64,000 nt of DNA, taken from contig NZ_AP022871.1 in assembly GCF_011764565.1 (NCBI RefSeq), forward strand, positions 1,240,001-1,304,000, given 5' to 3'. Positions 61,014 to 64,000 of the stretch are shown one piece after another. Made by a program: the position numbers and the translations under genes. The notes under the pieces are model-generated. The model was not told the origin of the DNA. It ran no database searches and saw nothing but the letters and a program-made list of their open reading frames with translations. The first letter of the stretch is position 1, and each line of letters starts with the position of its first letter. The DNA is from Phytohabitans suffuscus. Lineage in GTDB: Bacteria; Actinomycetota; Actinomycetes; Mycobacteriales; Micromonosporaceae.

Positions 61014-61827
61014 GACGCCCCCTTCCCAGGTACGCCTCGACGACCTTCGGTTCGCGGATGCACTCGGTCGGACGCCCGGAGGCGATCAGGTGACCGCTGT
61101 CCAGCACGTACAGGTGGTCGCAGATGTCGACCATCATCTTCAGGTCGTGCTCGACGAGCACCTGCGTCACGCCCTCGTTGCGCAGGCGCAGCAGCAGCTC
61201 GCCGATCTCGTCGCGCTCGGTGCGGTTCATGCCGGCGGTCGGCTCGTCCAGCAGCAGCAGGCGCGGCTCCGCGGTCAGCGCCCGGGCGATCTCCACCTTG
61301 CGCTGGACGCCGTACGACAAACTCAGCGGCGGCTGGTCGCGCAGGTCCATCAGGTGCAAGCGCTCCAGTGCCGCCTCGGCGCGGGCGCGCACCCGCGCCT
61401 CCCGGCTCCGGGTCCACCACGGCATCAGCCACTGCCGCAGGAACGACGACCCGTACACCGACTGGTCGGCGCCGAGCATCGCGTTCTCCAGCACGGAGAA
61501 CTGCGGCATCAGCCGTACGGTCTGGAACGTGCGGGCCAGCCCCATCCGCGCGACCTGGAACGGCGAACGGCGCATGATGTCCTCGCCGCCGACCAGGATG
61601 CTCCCGCTGGTCAGGTCGAGCAGACGGGAGATGGCGGCGAGCAGGGTGCTCTTGCCCGAGCCGTTCGGCCCGGCGAGGCCGTAGAGCCGGCCGCTCTCCA
61701 CGGTCAGCGAGACCCCGTCGAGCGCCTTCACACCGCCGAGGTTGACCGCGGCGTCGCGCACGTCGAGGCTCGGCACGGCCGCCGCCGGTGCGGGCTTCTC
61801 CGGTGTACGTGCTGTCGCGTGCGTCAT
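61000..61827 (-). CDS. livG: Liv-type ABC transporter ATP-binding protein LivG
   Basis: A 275-residue ATPase with Walker [41 protein letters not shown], the signature-type LSYGVQRKVEIARAL, Walker B LLLLDEPTAGMNRTE and H-loop VEHDLKMMVDICD; the last is diagnostic for LivG. The signature reads LSYGVQ rather than LSYGQQ. ATG 61827 follows a GAGG site and lies 5 nt after the livM stop. Confidence 0.9.
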   Translation of the reverse strand: MTHATARTPEKPAPAAAVPSLDVRDAAVNLGGVKALDGVSLTVESGRLYGLAGPNGSGKSTLLAAISRLLDLTSGSILVGGEDIMRRSPFQVARMGLARTFQTVRLMPQFSVLENAMLGADQSVYGSSFLRQWLMPWWTRSREARVRARAEAALERLHLMDLRDQPPLSLSYGVQRKVEIARALTAEPRLLLLDEPTAGMNRTERDEIGELLLRLRNEGVTQVLVEHDLKMMVDICDHLYVLDSGHLIASGRPTECIREPKVVEAYLGRGRRAAA

Positions 61828-61832
61828 CGGCC

Positions 61833-62798
61833 TCAACCTTTCACCCGGTCGGCGGGGACGGGCTCGGCCTCGGCCTCCGCGCCCCGGTCCGGTGGCGGTC
61901 CCCCGGGCGGCCCGGTGGCGGCCAGGGCCGCGCCGCCGCTCGGCCGCGCCATCCTGACCTTCGGGGCGAGCCTGCGCCAGAGCCAGCGCAGGGCGCCGAG
62001 CACACCCTCGGGGGCGTACATGACGACGAGGACGAGCACGACGCCGTAGACCAGGTGCTGGTACTCGCCGATCGTGGCGGCCATCGTGGGCAGCCAGGTG
62101 ATGATGACCGTGCCGATCACCGCACCGATCCACGACGAGGTGCCGCCGATGACGGCCATCGTGAGCGTGGTGATGATCAGTGTGAAGCCGGCCGAGGTCG
62201 GCGACACGGTGCTGAAGGTCGACACGTACAGCGAGCCGGAGAGCGCGCCCAGCGCGGCCGAGATCGCGAAGACGGTGCGCTTGCGGCTCTTGAGGTCGAC
62301 GCCGACGCTCATCACCAGCTCCTCGCTGGCCTTGATGCCGACCAGCGCGCGCCCGACCGAACGCCGTTCGAGCTGGCTGACCAGGACGATCGCGACGAGC
62401 GCGGCGGCGAGCAGCCCACCGGTGCCCATGCCGAGCGGCACGCCCAGCAGGCCGAGCGCGCCGCCGGTCAGCTCTCCCCCGTTCGTCGCCACGACCGTGA
62501 GGATCAGGTCGAACGCGAACGTGACCATGCCGAGGTAGAGGCCGCGCAGGCGGATCAGCGGCGCCGACATGAGGTACGCGACGACGCCGGAGGCGACGAT
62601 CATCAGCAGCATCGCCGGGAGCACCGGCCAGCCGCGCATGGTCAGGATGCCGGTGCCGTACGCGCCGACGCCGTAGAAGCCGATGCTCGCGAAGCTGAAG
62701 ACCCCGGAGCGCAGGGCGATCTGGACGCTCAGCGCCAGCGGGATGCTGATCAGCATGCCCTGGATCAGCGTGAGGTGGCTGAAGTACCAGCTGCTCAT
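61833..62798 (-). CDS. livM: Liv-type ABC transporter permease LivM
   Basis: A 321-residue membrane protein (about ten helices) with the LivM segments QIALRSGVFSFASIGFYGVG, GLYLGMVTFAFDLILTVVAT, GRALVGIKASEELVMSVGVD and YAPEGVLGAL. A Pro/Gly-rich C-terminal tail of ~30 residues (ATGPPGGPPPDRGAEAEAEP) is extra. ATG 62798 overlaps the livH stop (ATGA). Confidence 0.88.
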   Translation of the reverse strand: MSSWYFSHLTLIQGMLISIPLALSVQIALRSGVFSFASIGFYGVGAYGTGILTMRGWPVLPAMLLMIVASGVVAYLMSAPLIRLRGLYLGMVTFAFDLILTVVATNGGELTGGALGLLGVPLGMGTGGLLAAALVAIVLVSQLERRSVGRALVGIKASEELVMSVGVDLKSRKRTVFAISAALGALSGSLYVSTFSTVSPTSAGFTLIITTLTMAVIGGTSSWIGAVIGTVIITWLPTMAATIGEYQHLVYGVVLVLVVMYAPEGVLGALRWLWRRLAPKVRMARPSGGAALAATGPPGGPPPDRGAEAEAEPVPADRVKG

Positions 62799-63682
62799 AC
62801 CCGCTCCGCCAATCCCTTGCCGACCACGCCCTGCGGGCGCAGCAGGATGACCAGGAGGATGATCGCGAACGAGATCGCGTCCACCCACGTGCCCGAGGTC
62901 TGCGAGATGACCACGGTCTCCGTGGCGGCCAGGACGACCGCGCCGATCGCGGTGCCCCAGACGCTGCCGACCGAGCCGAGGATGATGATCGCGAAGCCCT
63001 TGAGCATGAACGGCTCGCCACTGCCCGGGGTCAGCGCCCCGAGGTAGATCACGAGCAGCATGCCGGCGAGGCCGGCGAGAGATCCGGCGATCAGCATGGT
63101 CACCGCGGACAGCGCCCGGGTGTTCACGCCCATCAGCTCGGCCGTCTCGCCGTCGAACGCGACCGCGCGCAGCGCCCGGCCGGTGCGGGTCCGTGAGACC
63201 CAGAGCGCCAGCGCGGTACAGAGCACGGCGCCGAGCGCGATGATCACGATCTGGATGGTGGAGATCTGGGCGCCGCCGCCGAGACTGTAGGAGCTCCAGT
63301 CCAGGTGGCCGATGCCGAACGGGCTGTCGTGCGTGTACGCCACGGCGAGCGTCACCGGGATACCCGCGGCACCCACGCCGGCGATCAGCGTGAGCAGCTC
63401 CGACTGTCTCTTGTCGGCGACCTTGGCTCTGATATGTCGGAAGACGATGACGTCGAGCAGCAGCGTGCAGACGCCGGCGGTGCCGACGCCGATCACGAAC
63501 AGCAGCGCGAGCGGCAGGTCGAGGTGTTGGGTCACGACGTATGCGGTGAAGGCGCTGAACATCATCAGCGCTCCGTGGGCCAGGTTAAGCACGTCCAGTG
63601 CTCCCCAGGACAGGGTGAGCCCCAGGCTGAAAAGCACGTAGACCGCACAGAGCACCGCACCGTTGATCATCTGCTGGGTCAT
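62795..63682 (-). CDS. livH: Liv-type ABC transporter permease LivH
   Basis: A 295-residue membrane protein: GLTLSWGALDVLNLAHGALM, GRALRAVAFDGETAELMGVN, SAVTMLIAGSLAGLAGMLLV, and the C-terminal FSAIILLVILLRPQGVVGKG-like segment, all LivH marks. First gene of the operon, preceded by a well-formed promoter (63729-63757). With LivM/G/F and the receptor at 60138 it forms a complete importer for a branched-chain amino acid or, more likely by context, a carboxylic acid. Confidence 0.9.
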   Translation of the reverse strand: MTQQMINGAVLCAVYVLFSLGLTLSWGALDVLNLAHGALMMFSAFTAYVVTQHLDLPLALLFVIGVGTAGVCTLLLDVIVFRHIRAKVADKRQSELLTLIAGVGAAGIPVTLAVAYTHDSPFGIGHLDWSSYSLGGGAQISTIQIVIIALGAVLCTALALWVSRTRTGRALRAVAFDGETAELMGVNTRALSAVTMLIAGSLAGLAGMLLVIYLGALTPGSGEPFMLKGFAIIILGSVGSVWGTAIGAVVLAATETVVISQTSGTWVDAISFAIILLVILLRPQGVVGKGLAERV

Positions 63683-63728
63683 GGGGTCCCCTCGCGGTGT
63701 GGATCAGGGGGCGATCTTGTAATCACTG

Positions 63729-63757
63729 ATAATGGTTGGAATGAAATGCCCTGTCAA
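63729..63757 (-). promoter_or_regulatory. Promoter of the livHMGF operon
   Basis: On the reverse strand TTGACA (63757-63752) and CATTAT (63734-63729) are 17 nt apart, about 45 nt before ATG 63682. ATCA-C-TGAT (63722-63730) overlaps the -10 and may be an operator. Confidence 0.5.
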
Positions 63758-63807
63758 GGAACCGAAACAATCCCGTAGCCGCCTGTTCGCCCTGGCAGCC
63801 GCGGTGG

Positions 63808-64000
63808 TCACTGGTTGCCGGAGAGCTCCTCGCGGGCGGCGACGAGCAGCCGCAGCGTGCTGAGCACCGGGGTGGGCACGCCGAGCCGGGCGCCGAGGGC
63901 CTCGATCTCACCGGCGAACTCGCCGATCTCCGTCGGGCGGCCGCCGCGCAGCGACTGGTACGTGGACCCGAGGTTGTCCCGGGCGACCGGCCGCCCGGCG
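63808..64000 (-). CDS. C-terminal part of a ketopantoate reductase (ApbA/PanE) family protein
   Basis: The 63 residues visible before TGA 63810-63808 read ARDNLGSTYQSLRGGRPTEI, GEFAGEIEALGARLGVPTPV and LSTLRLLVAAREELSGNQ. The STYQSL-x-x-GRPTEI segment followed by EI-x-x-LGA-x-x-GVPTPV is the C-terminal signature of ketopantoate reductases and their catabolic paralogues. The N-terminal NAD(P)-binding domain is outside the window. The gene ends 125 nt upstream of livH on the same strand, so it might be read with the liv genes, though a strong promoter intervenes. Confidence 0.8.
   Translation of the reverse strand, partial: AGRPVARDNLGSTYQSLRGGRPTEIGEFAGEIEALGARLGVPTPVLSTLRLLVAAREELSGNQ

Noticed and set aside
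1..64000. CRISPR arrays, tRNA and rRNA genes, complete insertion sequences and attachment sites
   Set aside because: None could be recognised by reading; only a transposase scar near 1.3 kb and the palindromic repeat pair were seen.

Overview
The window is very G+C-rich, makes frequent use of GTG and TTG starts, and packs genes into 4-nt (ATGA/GTGA) overlaps. Together with class E sortases, an ECF sigma factor and the liv-type and LLM-oxidoreductase gene content, this points to a filamentous high-GC actinomycete, perhaps Micromonosporaceae; the species cannot be fixed from sequence alone. No tRNA, rRNA or CRISPR array was seen. Ten genes are interrupted by single-base losses, nearly all in G or C runs of four or five, for a total of 14. 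In every case adding back one base per event restores a full-length family member whose length is a multiple of three, so I read these mainly as consensus errors rather than true pseudogenes.

Layout. 1-4.7 kb: a truncated reverse-strand gene, a small ORF, a DksA/TraR zinc-finger protein, transposase debris, and a large NACHT NTPase with LRR-like repeats (bacterial NLR-like). 4.8-8.8 kb: small metabolic genes (quinone-oxidoreductase-like dehydrogenase, HxlR regulator, RibD/DHFR-like reductase, MBL hydrolase, glutathionyl-hydroquinone-reductase-like protein). 8.96-16.06 kb: a tight operon with an amino-acid-type ABC importer, three flavin-dependent LLM monooxygenases and a GNAT acetyltransferase. 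Its composition matches the Bacillus ytm/ytn (S-substituted cysteine salvage) operon.

16.5-52.3 kb: a large exopolysaccharide and cell-surface locus in blocks of alternating strand. It starts with two class E sortases, a degenerate-GGDEF protein and an ECF sigma factor with a fused zinc-finger domain. Next come a Pgl-like 2,4-diamino-sugar and priming module (dehydratase, aminotransferase, acetyltransferase, phosphosugar transferase) with a BY-kinase/Wzz and LMW-PTP pair, two GT4 glycosyltransferases and a UDP-sugar dehydrogenase. The reverse block holds a flippase, a polymerase, an epimerase, a DUF4012 protein and an LPVTS-type wall protein. A CapE-CapF-GT-CapG module (UDP-L-FucNAc) follows with a second polymerase and flippase. 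Then come a Gmd-Per-PerB-like module (GDP-N-acetylperosamine), two more glycosyltransferases and a third polymerase. It closes with a WxL-like/DUF916 secreted pair. Two copies of a palindromic dispersed repeat lie in direct orientation just outside the two ends of this locus.

52.9-64 kb: a catabolic region with RidA, a SnoaL-like protein and a FadR-type GntR regulator. A reverse operon encodes a Liv-type solute-binding protein, a PaaK-like CoA ligase, a VOC protein, a CaiB/BaiF CoA-transferase and two MaoC-type proteins. A separate livHMGF operon follows, and the C-terminus of a ketopantoate-reductase-like gene lies at the right edge. These genes look like a carboxylic-acid uptake, CoA-activation and hydration pathway of unknown substrate.
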